A stretch of 64,000 nt of DNA from assembly GCF_019200975.1 (NCBI RefSeq), contig NZ_JAHTMR010000013.1, forward strand, positions 1 to 64,000, written 5' to 3'. The notes below the pieces were generated by a model. That model was not told the DNA's origin and searched no databases. It saw nothing but the letters and a program-made list of their open reading frames with translations. A program made the translations under genes and the position numbers. Below, in pieces: positions 32,666-42,686 of the stretch. Position 1 is the first letter of the stretch. Each line of letters opens with the position of its first letter. The DNA comes from Pseudomonas sp. PD9R. Its GTDB lineage: Bacteria; Pseudomonadota; Gammaproteobacteria; Pseudomonadales; Pseudomonadaceae.

Positions 32666-35476
32666 ATGGCATTGAAATCCCCCGCGTTTCGTAAAAAATT
32701 TCCGTTGTTGGTAACCGGCAGTTTGCTGGCCTTGCAACCTTTAGCCACTTCCTTCGTGGTCGCCGCGGAACAGTATGACTGCTCAGTCTCTGCTTCGGGC
32801 TCCTGGGACTGCGCGCCAAAATCGCCAGCGGCTGCCTTGCCACCGCGTCCGGTCCATGACGGCAGCGCAGTCAGCGCTACCGGCGAGGCCCCGGCACAGG
32901 AAGGTACCAGTGAAGACACCGGCGCCAAACCTGCGTTGGTTACCGAGTCCAAGGGCCGCGGCATGAAGTCGCGTAGCGAAGACTACAGTCACCTCGACTG
33001 GGTTCCTCGCGATCAGCTCACCGCAGCACAATTGGCCGAGACAGGTCCTTATTGCTCTGGTTCCTATATCGAACCGATTCGTCCTGGCATGAACGACAAG
33101 ACGAATAAAAGTGACGCCCCGACCTTTATCGGCGCGAAAGCCTCTCGCTACAAGCAGGATGAGCAAGTTGCCACCCTGGCCGGTGACGTAGTCATGCGTC
33201 AGGGCAGCATGCAGGTCGAAGCCGACGAGGCCAACCTGTATCAGGCAGAAAGCCGTGGCGAACTGAGCGGCAACGTACGCATTCGCGACAATGGCGCACT
33301 GATCGTGGGCGACCACGCCGACGTGCAACTCGATACCGGCGAAGCCAAGGTTGATAACGCCGAATACGTGATGCACAAGTCCCGTATCCGCGGTAACGCG
33401 CTGTACGCCAAACGTGCCGAGAACGCGATCATCCGCCTCAAGGATGGTACGTACACCACGTGCGAACCGAACAGCAACGCCTGGCAGCTCAAGGGCAACA
33501 ACATCACCTTGAACCCGGCCACCGGCTTCGGTACCGCGACCAACGTGACATTGCGGGTCAAGGACATTCCGGTCCTGTACACGCCGTACATCTATTTCCC
33601 GATCGACGACCGTCGCCAGTCCGGCTTCCTGCCGCCGACCATTGGCACCGGCAGCGATACCGGCTTCATGCTGGTCACCCCGTACTACTTCAACCTGGCG
33701 CCTAACTACGACGCCACGTTGTATCCGCGTTACATGACCAAGCATGGCCTGTTGATGGAAGGCGAGTTCCGCTACCTGACCAAGTCCAGCGAAGGGCAAT
33801 TCGGTGCGGCGTACCTCAACGACGAGGACACTGACCGCAGCAAACAGTCCGAATACGAAAAAAACCGCTACATGTACAACTGGCAGCACAAAGGTGGCCT
33901 TGACTCGCGCGTCTTCACGCAAGTCGACTACACCAAGATCAGCGATCCGTATTACTTCCAGGATCTGGAAACTGACCAGATTGGCGTGAAAAGCGCTGAC
34001 TATGTGAATCAGCAAGGCTCCGTTACTTATCGTGGCGATAGCTATACCGCTCGCGTGAACGCCCAGGCTTATCAGCTGGCGACCGTATCGAACATCACGC
34101 CGTACGACCGCTTGCCTCAGATCACCTTCGATGGTGCGCTGCCCTATCATCCAAACGGTCTGAATTTCTCGTACAACACTGAAATTGTGCGTTTCGACCG
34201 GGACCTGCAGAACGGCGACTTTACCAATGAGGATGGCAGCGTCACCCCACGCCTCGATACCAACATTCAAGGCCTGGCCCGTGCCACCGGTGATCGCCTC
34301 AACCTGGCGCCAGCCGTCAGCCTGCCGCTGGACTGGACTTATGGTTTCCTGAAGCCGAAGCTCAAGTATCAATACACCCAGTACCAACTGGATCTGGACA
34401 GCATCGGCAAAAGCCAGATCGTGGCTCAAGATCAGGCCGCAGCTGCAGCCGGGACAAAAAATTTCAACGGCAATTTCGGCAGCAACCAGAACCGTGGCGT
34501 GCCGATCGCCAGCATCGACGGCGGACTGTACTTCGACCGCAATACCCAATGGTTCGGCAAGAACTACCGCCAGACCCTTGAACCACGCCTTTTCTATCTC
34601 TATGTCCCAGAGGAGAACCAGGAAGATATTCCTGTGTTCGATACCAGCGAATACACCTTCAGCTATGCCTCGCTGTTCCGTGACAACCGTTTCTCTGGCT
34701 CCGACCGTGTCGGCGACGAGAACAAACTGTCGTTGGGCATCACCAACCGCTGGATCGAAGACGACGGCTTTGAACGCCAACGCTTCAGCGTAGGCCAGGC
34801 CCTGTACTTCAAGGACCGCGAAGTCCAGTTGCCGGGGGTCAATGCACAAGTCCGCGCCGACGCTCAAGCCAACGTTTCACCCTACGCTCTGGAGTACGAG
34901 TACCGCTGGAACCGCGATTGGCGCACCACAGCCGACTACAACTGGGACCCGGACAGCCGCAGCCCTCGCTCGGGTAGCGCGATGTTCCACTACCAGCCTG
35001 AAGACAACCCGAACAAAGTTATCAACGCGGGCTATCGCTATCGTAACGACCAGGTGATCTTCAACCAGAACACCGGTCAATGGCAGTTTGGCGGTGACTA
35101 CGGCACCCCTGGCACGCCTGGCTTTGTGAAGGATTACTACAAAATCCAACAGCACGACTTCTCGGTGATCTGGCCAATCGTGCCGCAATGGAACGCCATC
35201 AGCCGCTGGCAGTACGATTACAACCAAAACCGTACCCTGGAAGCCTTCGGTGGTTTCGAGTACGACAACTGCTGCTGGAAACTGCGCCTGATCAACCGTT
35301 ACTGGGTTTCCTACGACGAATTCAGTCAGGAAGCACCGCAAAACGAAAAAGGCGACCACGGCGTATTCCTACAAATCGTTCTGAAGGGTCTCGGCGGCGT
35401 CACTGGCGCCAAAGTAGAGAGCTTCCTCGACAAAGGCATCCAAGGTTATCGTGAACGTGAAGACCAAGCTTTCTGA
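32666..35476 (+). CDS. lptD: LPS-assembly outer-membrane protein LptD
   Basis: Inserts lipopolysaccharide into the outer leaflet with LptE. 936 residues with a signal peptide (about 1-33, ending VVAA|EQYDC). An OstA-type periplasmic domain (about 150-290, repeats like GDVVMRQG...GNVRIRDNG) is followed by a long beta-barrel. Cysteines are in the N-terminal part and in the CCWKLRL segment near the end, matching the interdomain disulfide pattern. ATG 32666 is chosen over a codon at 32432 because the extension is not exported-protein-like and overlaps amgK. First gene of lptD-surA-pdxA-rsmA. Confidence 0.96.
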   Translation: MALKSPAFRKKFPLLVTGSLLALQPLATSFVVAAEQYDCSVSASGSWDCAPKSPAAALPPRPVHDGSAVSATGEAPAQEGTSEDTGAKPALVTESKGRGMKSRSEDYSHLDWVPRDQLTAAQLAETGPYCSGSYIEPIRPGMNDKTNKSDAPTFIGAKASRYKQDEQVATLAGDVVMRQGSMQVEADEANLYQAESRGELSGNVRIRDNGALIVGDHADVQLDTGEAKVDNAEYVMHKSRIRGNALYAKRAENAIIRLKDGTYTTCEPNSNAWQLKGNNITLNPATGFGTATNVTLRVKDIPVLYTPYIYFPIDDRRQSGFLPPTIGTGSDTGFMLVTPYYFNLAPNYDATLYPRYMTKHGLLMEGEFRYLTKSSEGQFGAAYLNDEDTDRSKQSEYEKNRYMYNWQHKGGLDSRVFTQVDYTKISDPYYFQDLETDQIGVKSADYVNQQGSVTYRGDSYTARVNAQAYQLATVSNITPYDRLPQITFDGALPYHPNGLNFSYNTEIVRFDRDLQNGDFTNEDGSVTPRLDTNIQGLARATGDRLNLAPAVSLPLDWTYGFLKPKLKYQYTQYQLDLDSIGKSQIVAQDQAAAAAGTKNFNGNFGSNQNRGVPIASIDGGLYFDRNTQWFGKNYRQTLEPRLFYLYVPEENQEDIPVFDTSEYTFSYASLFRDNRFSGSDRVGDENKLSLGITNRWIEDDGFERQRFSVGQALYFKDREVQLPGVNAQVRADAQANVSPYALEYEYRWNRDWRTTADYNWDPDSRSPRSGSAMFHYQPEDNPNKVINAGYRYRNDQVIFNQNTGQWQFGGDYGTPGTPGFVKDYYKIQQHDFSVIWPIVPQWNAISRWQYDYNQNRTLEAFGGFEYDNCCWKLRLINRYWVSYDEFSQEAPQNEKGDHGVFLQIVLKGLGGVTGAKVESFLDKGIQGYREREDQAF

Positions 35477-36773
35477 TTGTCTGCGCCCGCTGTTGCTGGG
35501 CGCGCTGTTCCTGGGTACCGCGGCTAACGCCGCGGTTCAGTCCATCGATAAAGTGGTGGCCATTGTCGACAACGACGTGGTCATGCAGAGCCAATTGGAC
35601 CAACGTGTTCATGAAGTTCAGCAAACCATCGCCAAGCGCGGCTCTGCCGTGCCACCGGCCAGCGTACTGGAGCAACAGGTGCTTGAGCGCCTGATCGTCG
35701 AAAACCTGCAATTGCAGATTGGCGAACGCTCCGGCATCCGCATCACCGATGAAGAGCTGAACCAGGCTGTCGGCACTATTGCCCAGCGTAACAACATGTC
35801 GGTCGAGCAATTCCGTGCCGCCCTGACTCACGACGGTCTGTCCTACGACGACGCACGTGACCAGATTCGTCGCGAGATGGTCATCAGCCGTGTACGTCAG
35901 CGCCGCGTGGCGGAGCGCATCCAGGTGTCCGAGCAGGAAGTGAAGAACTTCCTGGCTTCGGACCTTGGCAAAATGCAGCTGTCCGAAGAGTTCCGTCTGT
36001 CCAACATCCTGATTCCTACGCCGGAAAGCGCCAACTCCGATGCGATTCAGAATGCCGCCAAACAGGCAGATGCGGTTTACCAGCAGCTCAAGCAAGGCGC
36101 TGACTTCGGTCAGTTGGCCATCGCCAAATCCGCCAGCGAAACGGCACTGGAAGGCGGCGACATGGGCTGGCGTAAAGCCGCTCAACTGCCACCGCCATTC
36201 GATCGTATGCTGAGCACCATGGCCGTCGGCGATGTCACCCAGCCAATGCGCACGCCAGGCGGCTTCATCATCCTGAAGATCACCGACAAGCGTGGCGGCG
36301 AAACCCAGGTGCGTGACGAAGTGCATGTGCGCCACATCCTGGTTAAACCGAGCCCGATCCGCGACGAAGAAAAGACCCGGGCCCTGGCCCAGTCGCTCTA
36401 CACCCGTATTGAAGCGGGCGAAGACTTCGGCGAGCTGGCGAAAAGCTACTCGGAAGACCCGGGTTCTGCCCTCAATGGCGGCGACCTGAACTGGATCGAC
36501 CCGAATGCACTGGTTCCAGAATTCCGCGAAGTGATGGCCAAGACCCCGCAAGGTCAACTGTCCAAGCCATTCAAGACTCAATACGGCTGGCACGTCCTGG
36601 AAGTCCTTGGCCGTCGTGCCACTGACAACACCACCCAGGCGCGCGAGCAACAGGCTATGACCGTACTGCGCAACCGCAAATACGACGAAGAGCTGCAAAC
36701 CTGGCTGCGTCAGATCCGTGACGAAGCGTACGTAGAAATCAAACTCCCTGGCGCCGACCAGGCAGCGCAGTGA
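35451..36773 (+). CDS. surA: Periplasmic chaperone/peptidyl-prolyl isomerase SurA
   Basis: Outer-membrane protein chaperone. 440 residues: signal peptide (1-27, LLLGALFLGTAANA), SurA N-terminal domain (DKVVAIVDNDVVMQSQLD), then two parvulin domains (about 180-280 and 292-390, the second beginning VHVRHILVKPS). The start is a GTG at 35451, inside the end of lptD (26-nt overlap); a second GTG two codons on is possible. Tight coupling to lptD fits, since LptD is a SurA client. Confidence 0.96.
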   Translation: MNVKTKLSDCLRPLLLGALFLGTAANAAVQSIDKVVAIVDNDVVMQSQLDQRVHEVQQTIAKRGSAVPPASVLEQQVLERLIVENLQLQIGERSGIRITDEELNQAVGTIAQRNNMSVEQFRAALTHDGLSYDDARDQIRREMVISRVRQRRVAERIQVSEQEVKNFLASDLGKMQLSEEFRLSNILIPTPESANSDAIQNAAKQADAVYQQLKQGADFGQLAIAKSASETALEGGDMGWRKAAQLPPPFDRMLSTMAVGDVTQPMRTPGGFIILKITDKRGGETQVRDEVHVRHILVKPSPIRDEEKTRALAQSLYTRIEAGEDFGELAKSYSEDPGSALNGGDLNWIDPNALVPEFREVMAKTPQGQLSKPFKTQYGWHVLEVLGRRATDNTTQAREQQAMTVLRNRKYDEELQTWLRQIRDEAYVEIKLPGADQAAQ

Positions 36774-37759
36774 AACCGAAACGTTTCGCGCTGACACCCG
36801 GCGAACCGGCCGGCATAGGTCCCGACCTGTGCCTGCTGCTCGCCTCGCAAGCCCAGCCACACCCCCTGATTGCCATTACCAGCCGTGACCTGCTCCTTGA
36901 GCGGGCCGCGCAGCTGGGTGTGGTTGTCAACTTGCTGCCGGTCACACCCGACAGCTGGCCGGATGCGCCCGCACCAGCCAACAGCCTGTATGTCTGGGAT
37001 ACACCGCTCAATACCAAAGTCGTCGCCGGGCAACTGGACAAAGCCAATGCTGCTTTTGTCCTGGAAACCCTGACCCGAGCCGGCCAAGGCTGCCTCGATG
37101 GGCACTTTGCCGGGATGATCACCGCGCCCGTACACAAGGGTGTGATCAACGAGTCCGGGATTGCCTTTTCCGGGCACACAGAGTTTCTCGCCGACCTGAC
37201 CCATACCGCGCAAGTGGTGATGATGCTCGCCACCCGCGGGCTGCGCGTAGCGCTGGTCACCACTCACCTGCCCCTACGCGAGATTGCCGATGCGATCACG
37301 CCTGAGCGGCTGGAGCGGGTTACGCGAATCCTGCACGCCGACCTGCAAGACAAATTCGGCATCACCCAGCCACGCATCCTGGTCTGCGGCCTAAACCCGC
37401 ACGCCGGTGAGGGTGGACACCTGGGCCATGAAGAAATCGATATCATCGAACCCACATTAGAGCGCCTGCGCGGCGAAGGCATGGACCTGCGTGGCCCCTT
37501 GCCCGCCGACACTCTGTTTACCCCCAAATATCTGGAGCACTGCGATGCAGTGCTGGCGATGTACCACGACCAGGGCCTGCCTGTGCTGAAATACAAAGGC
37601 TTCGGCGCGGCAGTCAACGTGACCCTCGGCTTGCCGATCATCCGCACATCGGTCGACCATGGCACCGCCCTGGACCTGGCCGGTAGCGGAAAGATTGATA
37701 CCGGCAGCCTGCAAGTCGCCCTGGAAACCGCCTACCAGATGGCCGAGACCCGTTTATGA
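36770..37759 (+). CDS. pdxA: 4-hydroxythreonine-4-phosphate dehydrogenase
   Basis: Step of pyridoxal phosphate synthesis. 329 residues with PGEPAGIGPDL at the N-terminus, metal-ligand histidines in FSGHTEFLA and MYHDQG, and TLGLPIIRTSVDHGTALDLAG near the C-terminus. The start is a GTG at 36770 overlapping the surA stop by 4 nt. Full-length. Confidence 0.96.
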   Translation: MKPKRFALTPGEPAGIGPDLCLLLASQAQPHPLIAITSRDLLLERAAQLGVVVNLLPVTPDSWPDAPAPANSLYVWDTPLNTKVVAGQLDKANAAFVLETLTRAGQGCLDGHFAGMITAPVHKGVINESGIAFSGHTEFLADLTHTAQVVMMLATRGLRVALVTTHLPLREIADAITPERLERVTRILHADLQDKFGITQPRILVCGLNPHAGEGGHLGHEEIDIIEPTLERLRGEGMDLRGPLPADTLFTPKYLEHCDAVLAMYHDQGLPVLKYKGFGAAVNVTLGLPIIRTSVDHGTALDLAGSGKIDTGSLQVALETAYQMAETRL

Positions 37760-38574
37760 ACGAGCAATACCAACACAAGGCGCGCAAACGCTTTGGCCAG
37801 AACTTTCTGCACGATGCCGGCGTTATCGACCGCATCCTGCGCTCCATCCACGCCAAACCCGATGACCGCCTGCTGGAAATCGGCCCGGGTCAGGGTGCGC
37901 TGACCGAAGGCCTGCTCAACAGCGGCGCGCAACTCGATGTGGTGGAACTGGACAAGGACCTGATCCCGATCCTCAACCAACAGTTCGCCGGCAAGAGCAA
38001 CTTCAACCTGCACCAGGGCGACGCATTGAAGTTCAACTTCAACAGCCTGAATGCCGCGCCGGGTAGCCTGCGCGTGGTTGGCAACCTGCCGTACAACATC
38101 TCCACGCCGCTGATTTTCCACCTGTTGCACAACTCCCACCTGATTCGCGACATGCACTTCATGTTGCAAAAGGAAGTGGTTGAACGTTTGGCAGCAGGGC
38201 CTGGCGGAGGCGACTGGGGCCGGCTGTCGATCATGGTTCAGTACCATTGCCGGGTTGAGCATCTGTTCAATGTCGGCCCAGGCGCGTTCAACCCGCCGCC
38301 GAAAGTCGATTCAGCCATCGTGCGCCTGGTGCCTCACGCGGTACTGCCGCACCCGGCCAAGGACCACAAGCTGCTGGAGCGCGTCGTGCGCGAGGCCTTC
38401 AACCAGCGCCGTAAAACCCTGCGCAACACCCTCAAGCTGCTGCTGACCAATGCCGAAATTGAAGCCGCCGGCGTCGATGGCAGCCTGCGTCCCGAGCAAC
38501 TCGACCTGGCCGCCTTCGTGCGCCTGGCGGACAAGCTCAGCGAACAGCCCCAGCAAACGCCCGCCGATATCTGA
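37756..38574 (+). CDS. rsmA: 16S rRNA (adenine1518/1519-N6) dimethyltransferase
   Basis: Also called KsgA; dimethylates two adenines near the 3' end of 16S rRNA during 30S maturation. 272 residues with GQNFLHDAGVIDRIL, the SAM motif LEIGPGQGALTE (about 37-48) and the catalytic NLPYNIS (about 111-117). Overlaps pdxA by 4 nt (ATGA). Confidence 0.97.
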   Translation: MNEQYQHKARKRFGQNFLHDAGVIDRILRSIHAKPDDRLLEIGPGQGALTEGLLNSGAQLDVVELDKDLIPILNQQFAGKSNFNLHQGDALKFNFNSLNAAPGSLRVVGNLPYNISTPLIFHLLHNSHLIRDMHFMLQKEVVERLAAGPGGGDWGRLSIMVQYHCRVEHLFNVGPGAFNPPPKVDSAIVRLVPHAVLPHPAKDHKLLERVVREAFNQRRKTLRNTLKLLLTNAEIEAAGVDGSLRPEQLDLAAFVRLADKLSEQPQQTPADI

Positions 38575-38697
38575 CAGGCCTGAAGCGTTATCGGATAGGA
38601 CACCAGCGCCCATGTCTGGTTTACTATCCGATACTTGGCCTAGACTGAACTCAATCAGCTACGCCCCGCGTCCCGCTTCGTTTTTAAGGCCTCTTGC

Positions 38698-39078
38698 ATG
38701 TCCGATCCTCGTTATCAGGTCGACGTCAGCGTCGTCACCCGCTATCTGGCAGAACAATCTCAACCCGAACACGAACGCTTTGCCTTCGCCTACACCATTA
38801 CCGTGCAAAACAATGGCGAACTACCTGCCAAACTGCTGTCACGGCACTGGGTGATCACCGACGGTGACGGGCATGTCGAAGAAGTTCGTGGTGCAGGTGT
38901 GGTTGGTCAGCAACCATTGATCGAGGCCGGCAAAAGCCACACTTACAGCAGCGGTACGGTCATGACCAGCAAGGTCGGAACCATGCAAGGCACCTATCAG
39001 ATGCTCGCCGACGACGGCAAGCATTTCGACGCCATCATTGCTCCATTTCGCCTAGCGGTGCCCGGAGCCTTGCACTGA
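38698..39078 (+). CDS. apaG: ApaG protein (Co2+/Mg2+ efflux-associated, FN3-like)
   Basis: 126-residue single-domain ApaG protein; biochemical role not settled. The family core SRHWVITDGDGHVEEVRGAG and GTMQGTYQML are present. It lies 123 nt after rsmA and its stop shares one base with the apaH start, the usual rsmA-apaG-apaH arrangement. Confidence 0.95.
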   Translation: MSDPRYQVDVSVVTRYLAEQSQPEHERFAFAYTITVQNNGELPAKLLSRHWVITDGDGHVEEVRGAGVVGQQPLIEAGKSHTYSSGTVMTSKVGTMQGTYQMLADDGKHFDAIIAPFRLAVPGALH

Positions 39079-39962
39079 TGGCGACGTATGCCATCGGCGA
39101 CCTGCAAGGCTGTCTTGACGCGCTGCAATGCCTGCTTAAAAAAATCGCGTTCGACCCGGCAAAAGATCGCCTGTGGCTGGTCGGTGATCTGGTCAACCGT
39201 GGCCCGCAATCGCTGGAAACATTGCGTTTCCTCCATAGCATCCGCGAATCCCTGGTGTGCGTACTCGGAAACCACGACCTGCACTTGCTGGCTGCCGGAA
39301 AGAACATCGAGCGCCTGAAGAAAGGCGACACCCTGCGAGAGATTATCGAAGCCCCTGATTGCGCCGAGCTGCTGGAATGGCTGCGTCAGCAAAAACTCAT
39401 GCACTACGACGAACAACGTAATCTCGCTCTGGTACATGCCGGCATACCGCCGCAATGGTCGCTGCGCAAGGCATTGAAGTGTGCCGCCGAAGTCGAGTCA
39501 GCTTTGCGTGACGATAACCTGCTGCCGCCCTACCTCGACGGCATGTACGGCAACGATCCGGCGAAATGGGACAGCGATCTCAAAGGCGTAACACGCCTGC
39601 GGGTGATCACCAACTACTTCACCCGGATGCGCTTTTGCACCGCCGAAGGCAAGCTGGACCTCAAGAGCAAGGAAGGTCTCGACTCGGCGCCACCGGGCTA
39701 CAAACCCTGGTTCCAACATAAGGACCGCAAGACCAAAGACGTAAAAATCATCTTTGGGCACTGGGCCGCGCTGGAAGGCAAAGTCCTGGAGCCAAATATC
39801 TTCGCGCTCGACACCGGCTGCGTCTGGGGCGGTGCCCTGACCCTGATGAATGTCGATACGGGCGAACGCTTGTCCTGCAAATGCGACGAACATGGCCATG
39901 CCACCGTGCCGCCAGTCGCCCCATCCATTTCCGAACCATCGTCAGCCAGCGCCCCGCGCTAG
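39078..39962 (+). CDS. apaH: Symmetrical bis(5'-nucleosyl)-tetraphosphatase
   Basis: Hydrolyses Ap4A to ADP and removes Np4-caps from RNA. 294 residues with the metallophosphoesterase motifs GDLQGC (7-12), GDLVNRG (about 36-42) and GNHDLHL (about 66-72). The C-terminus has a Ser/Pro/Ala-rich tail. Starts on the last base of the apaG stop. Confidence 0.96.
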   Translation: MATYAIGDLQGCLDALQCLLKKIAFDPAKDRLWLVGDLVNRGPQSLETLRFLHSIRESLVCVLGNHDLHLLAAGKNIERLKKGDTLREIIEAPDCAELLEWLRQQKLMHYDEQRNLALVHAGIPPQWSLRKALKCAAEVESALRDDNLLPPYLDGMYGNDPAKWDSDLKGVTRLRVITNYFTRMRFCTAEGKLDLKSKEGLDSAPPGYKPWFQHKDRKTKDVKIIFGHWAALEGKVLEPNIFALDTGCVWGGALTLMNVDTGERLSCKCDEHGHATVPPVAPSISEPSSASAPR

Positions 39963-39995
39963 ACTGCGCTTTCAGCCGAGCCACAGGAGCCCGCC

Positions 39996-40325
39996 ATGAG
40001 CGAATTCAAACGTATTCCCCCGGAACAAGCCCAGACCCTGCGCGAACAAGGCGCAGTGGTGGTCGACGTCCGCGATCCTGCGACCTTTGCCGCGCTGCAC
40101 ATCAGTGGCTCCAGGCATCTGGACAACGTTTCCATCTCCGATTTCATCCGGGCCGCCGACCTCGACGCACCGACCGTAGTGGTCTGCTATCACGGTAACT
40201 CCAGCCAGAGCGCAGCGGCGTACCTGATCAGCCAGGGTTTCTCGGATGTTTACAGCATGGATGGCGGATTTGAGTTGTGGCGTACGACGTATCCTGCGGA
40301 AACGGCGCAAGGCACCTCCGAATAA
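39996..40325 (+). CDS. glpE: Thiosulfate sulfurtransferase GlpE
   Basis: Single-domain rhodanese, 109 residues, transferring sulfur from thiosulfate to cyanide or thiols. The active-site cysteine is C64 in VCYHGNSSQSA. AHAGG/CHGARI-type E. coli GlpE is similar in length. It follows apaH by 33 nt. Not linked here to glycerol genes despite its name. Confidence 0.92.
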   Translation: MSEFKRIPPEQAQTLREQGAVVVDVRDPATFAALHISGSRHLDNVSISDFIRAADLDAPTVVVCYHGNSSQSAAAYLISQGFSDVYSMDGGFELWRTTYPAETAQGTSE

Positions 40326-40622
40326 TTTTTTTGTAACGTTGCAGGCCCCGGCTCCTGCGGGCCAGCGCGGTGGCAGACGAACGGTCTGCCACAACTAATT
40401 ACGTATCTCGCCTTTACCTCCCGAATTCCCAACTATCCTTAAGCGCAGGCCATCCAAAACAGGGGAGAGCCGGTACACCGGCGCGCGGGTCATCGGGAGT
40501 AGCTTTCGCAGCAATGAGCTGCGAAAGAGTTCTGGGGGGTAAACAGCGACTGCCTGTTCGGTTGCTGCCAGCATCGACTGAATGATCCGGCGTCGGCTCC
40601 ACGTATCGAGCGAGGTGACGTC
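40326..40622. promoter_or_regulatory. prkA upstream region: sigmaS-like -10 and leader hairpins
   Basis: No gene in these 297 bp. Perfect hairpins are at 40370-40392 (GTGGCAGAC / GTCTGCCAC, loop GAACG) and 40503-40527 (CTTTCGCAGC / GCTGCGAAAG, loop AATGA). CTATCCTTAA at 40433-40442 resembles a sigmaS-type extended -10. The E. coli yeaGH operon is RpoS-dependent, so this is a reasonable but unproven promoter. The second hairpin would lie in the 5' leader about 95 nt before the ATG. Confidence 0.45.
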
Positions 40623-42545
40623 ATGAGTATCTTTAGCCACTTCCAACAACGTTTCGAGTCCACACGCCAGGAAGAACTCTCGCTGCAAGAGTATCTTGAG
40701 CTGTGCAAAAAGGACCGCAGCGCCTACGTTTCCGCCGCCGAGCGTCTACTGCTGGCCATCGGTGAACCGGAACTGCTCGACACCTCGACCAATTCGAGGC
40801 TGTCGCGAATCTTCTCTAACAAGGTCATCCGCCGCTATCCAGCCTTTGAAGACTTCCACGGGATGGAAGAATGCATCGACCAGATCGTGTCGTATTTCCG
40901 CCATGCCGCTCAGGGCCTGGAAGAGAAGAAACAAATCCTCTATCTGCTCGGCCCCGTGGGTGGTGGTAAATCGTCCCTGGCCGAGAAGCTGAAACAGCTG
41001 ATCGAAAAAGTGCCCTTCTACGCGATCAAGGGCTCGCCGGTTTTCGAATCGCCTCTGGGTCTGTTCAACGCCACTGAAGATGGCGCGATCCTTGAGGAAG
41101 ATTTCGGCATTCCACGGCGCTACCTCAACACCATCATGTCGCCTTGGGCCACCAAACGCCTGGCCGAATTCGGCGGCGACATCAGCCAGTTCCGCGTAGT
41201 GAAACTCTACCCGTCGATCCTCAACCAGATCGCCGTGGCCAAAACCGAGCCGGGAGATGAAAACAACCAGGACATCTCGGCACTGGTCGGCAAGGTCGAT
41301 ATCCGCAAACTGGAGGAATACCCACAGAACGATGCCGACGCCTATAGCTACTCGGGCGCACTGTGCCGGGCCAACCAGGGCCTGATGGAGTTCGTCGAAA
41401 TGTTCAAGGCACCGATCAAGGTGCTGCACCCATTGCTGACGGCCACCCAGGAAGGCAACTACAACAGTACCGAAGGTCTTGGCGCGATTCCGTTTACCGG
41501 GATCCTGCTGGCCCACTCCAACGAATCGGAATGGCACACCTTCCGCAACAACAAGAACAACGAAGCGTTCATCGACCGGATCTACATCGTCAAAGTACCG
41601 TACTGCTTGCGTGTCAGCGACGAAGTGAAGATTTACGACAAGCTGCTGTTCAACAGTTCGCTGGCCAAAGCCCATTGCGCGCCTGACACCTTGAAGATGC
41701 TTGCCCAGTTCACCGTGCTATCTCGTCTGAAGGAGCCGGAGAACTCCAACATCTATTCCAAGATGCGTGTGTATGACGGTGAAAACCTCAAGGACACCGA
41801 TCCGAAGGCCAAGTCGATCCAGGAATATCGCGACAACGCCGGTGTCGACGAAGGCATGAACGGCCTATCGACTCGCTTCGCGTTCAAAATCCTGTCGAAG
41901 GTCTTCAACTTCGATCCGCACGAAATCGCTGCCAACCCGGTGCACTTGCTCTACGTGCTGGAACAACAGATCGAACAGGAACAATTCCAGGCCGAGACCC
42001 GTGAACGCTACCTGCGCTTCCTCAAGGAATACCTGGCGCCGCGTTATATCGAATTCATCGGCAAGGAGATCCAGACCGCCTACCTCGAGTCTTACAGCGA
42101 GTATGGCCAGAACATCTTCGATCGCTACGTGCTGTACGCCGACTTTTGGATTCAGGATCAGGAATACCGCGACCCGGAAACCGGCGAAATCCTCAATCGC
42201 GTAGCACTCAACGAGGAGCTGGAAAAAATCGAAAAACCGGCTGGCATCAGCAATCCGAAGGATTTCCGCAACGAAATCGTCAACTTCGTACTGCGTGCCC
42301 GGGCCAACAACAACGGCAAGAATCCGACCTGGCTCAGCTACGAAAAACTGCGGGTGGTCATCGAGAAAAAAATGTTCTCCAACACCGAGGACCTGCTGCC
42401 GGTCATCAGCTTCAATGCCAAGGCCAGCAAAGAGGACCAGCAGAAACACAACGACTTCGTTACACGAATGGTCGAGCGCGGTTACACAGACAAACAGGTA
42501 CGGCTGCTGTCCGAGTGGTACTTGCGGGTTAGAAAGTCCCAATAA
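40623..42545 (+). CDS. prkA: PrkA/YeaG family protein kinase, AAA+
   Basis: 640-residue stress-associated protein. The AAA-type ATPase core carries Walker A GPVGGGKSS (around residue 110). A C-terminal kinase-like region contains NPTWLSYEKLR. YeaG in E. coli acts in nutrient-stress adaptation; Bacillus PrkA has been reported as kinase and as protease. It is the first gene of the conserved prkA-yeaH-spoVR cluster. Confidence 0.95.
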   Translation: MSIFSHFQQRFESTRQEELSLQEYLELCKKDRSAYVSAAERLLLAIGEPELLDTSTNSRLSRIFSNKVIRRYPAFEDFHGMEECIDQIVSYFRHAAQGLEEKKQILYLLGPVGGGKSSLAEKLKQLIEKVPFYAIKGSPVFESPLGLFNATEDGAILEEDFGIPRRYLNTIMSPWATKRLAEFGGDISQFRVVKLYPSILNQIAVAKTEPGDENNQDISALVGKVDIRKLEEYPQNDADAYSYSGALCRANQGLMEFVEMFKAPIKVLHPLLTATQEGNYNSTEGLGAIPFTGILLAHSNESEWHTFRNNKNNEAFIDRIYIVKVPYCLRVSDEVKIYDKLLFNSSLAKAHCAPDTLKMLAQFTVLSRLKEPENSNIYSKMRVYDGENLKDTDPKAKSIQEYRDNAGVDEGMNGLSTRFAFKILSKVFNFDPHEIAANPVHLLYVLEQQIEQEQFQAETRERYLRFLKEYLAPRYIEFIGKEIQTAYLESYSEYGQNIFDRYVLYADFWIQDQEYRDPETGEILNRVALNEELEKIEKPAGISNPKDFRNEIVNFVLRARANNNGKNPTWLSYEKLRVVIEKKMFSNTEDLLPVISFNAKASKEDQQKHNDFVTRMVERGYTDKQVRLLSEWYLRVRKSQ

Positions 42546-42686
42546 GGGAGCTGCAAGCGGCAAACGACACTTCACCTGCGAAAACGCGCTGTTTGCGTAA
42601 TTGTGGCCATATGTCGCGCGCCGCTTGTTTCTGAAGCTTCTGTCTTGCAGCTTGAAGCTTATGACTCGAAGCTCCCCGGAGGGCCT
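42546..42686. repeat. prkA-yeaH spacer with AGCTGCAAG-type repeat
   Basis: GAGCTGCAAG (42548-42557) and its complement CTTGCAGCTT (42644-42653) frame the 141-bp gap, followed by CGAAGCTCCCC. AGCTTGCAGCTTGAAGC-like words are a separate scattered repeat type in pseudomonads. It may cause partial attenuation before yeaH. Confidence 0.55.

Noticed and set aside
32783..34867. 694-codon frame antisense to lptD
   Set aside because: Shadow of a high-GC gene; low-complexity composition, no recognisable domain, and the sense frame is clearly LptD.
35400..36860. 486-codon frame antisense to surA
   Set aside because: Covers the end of lptD, all of surA and the start of pdxA; no domain or start signal.
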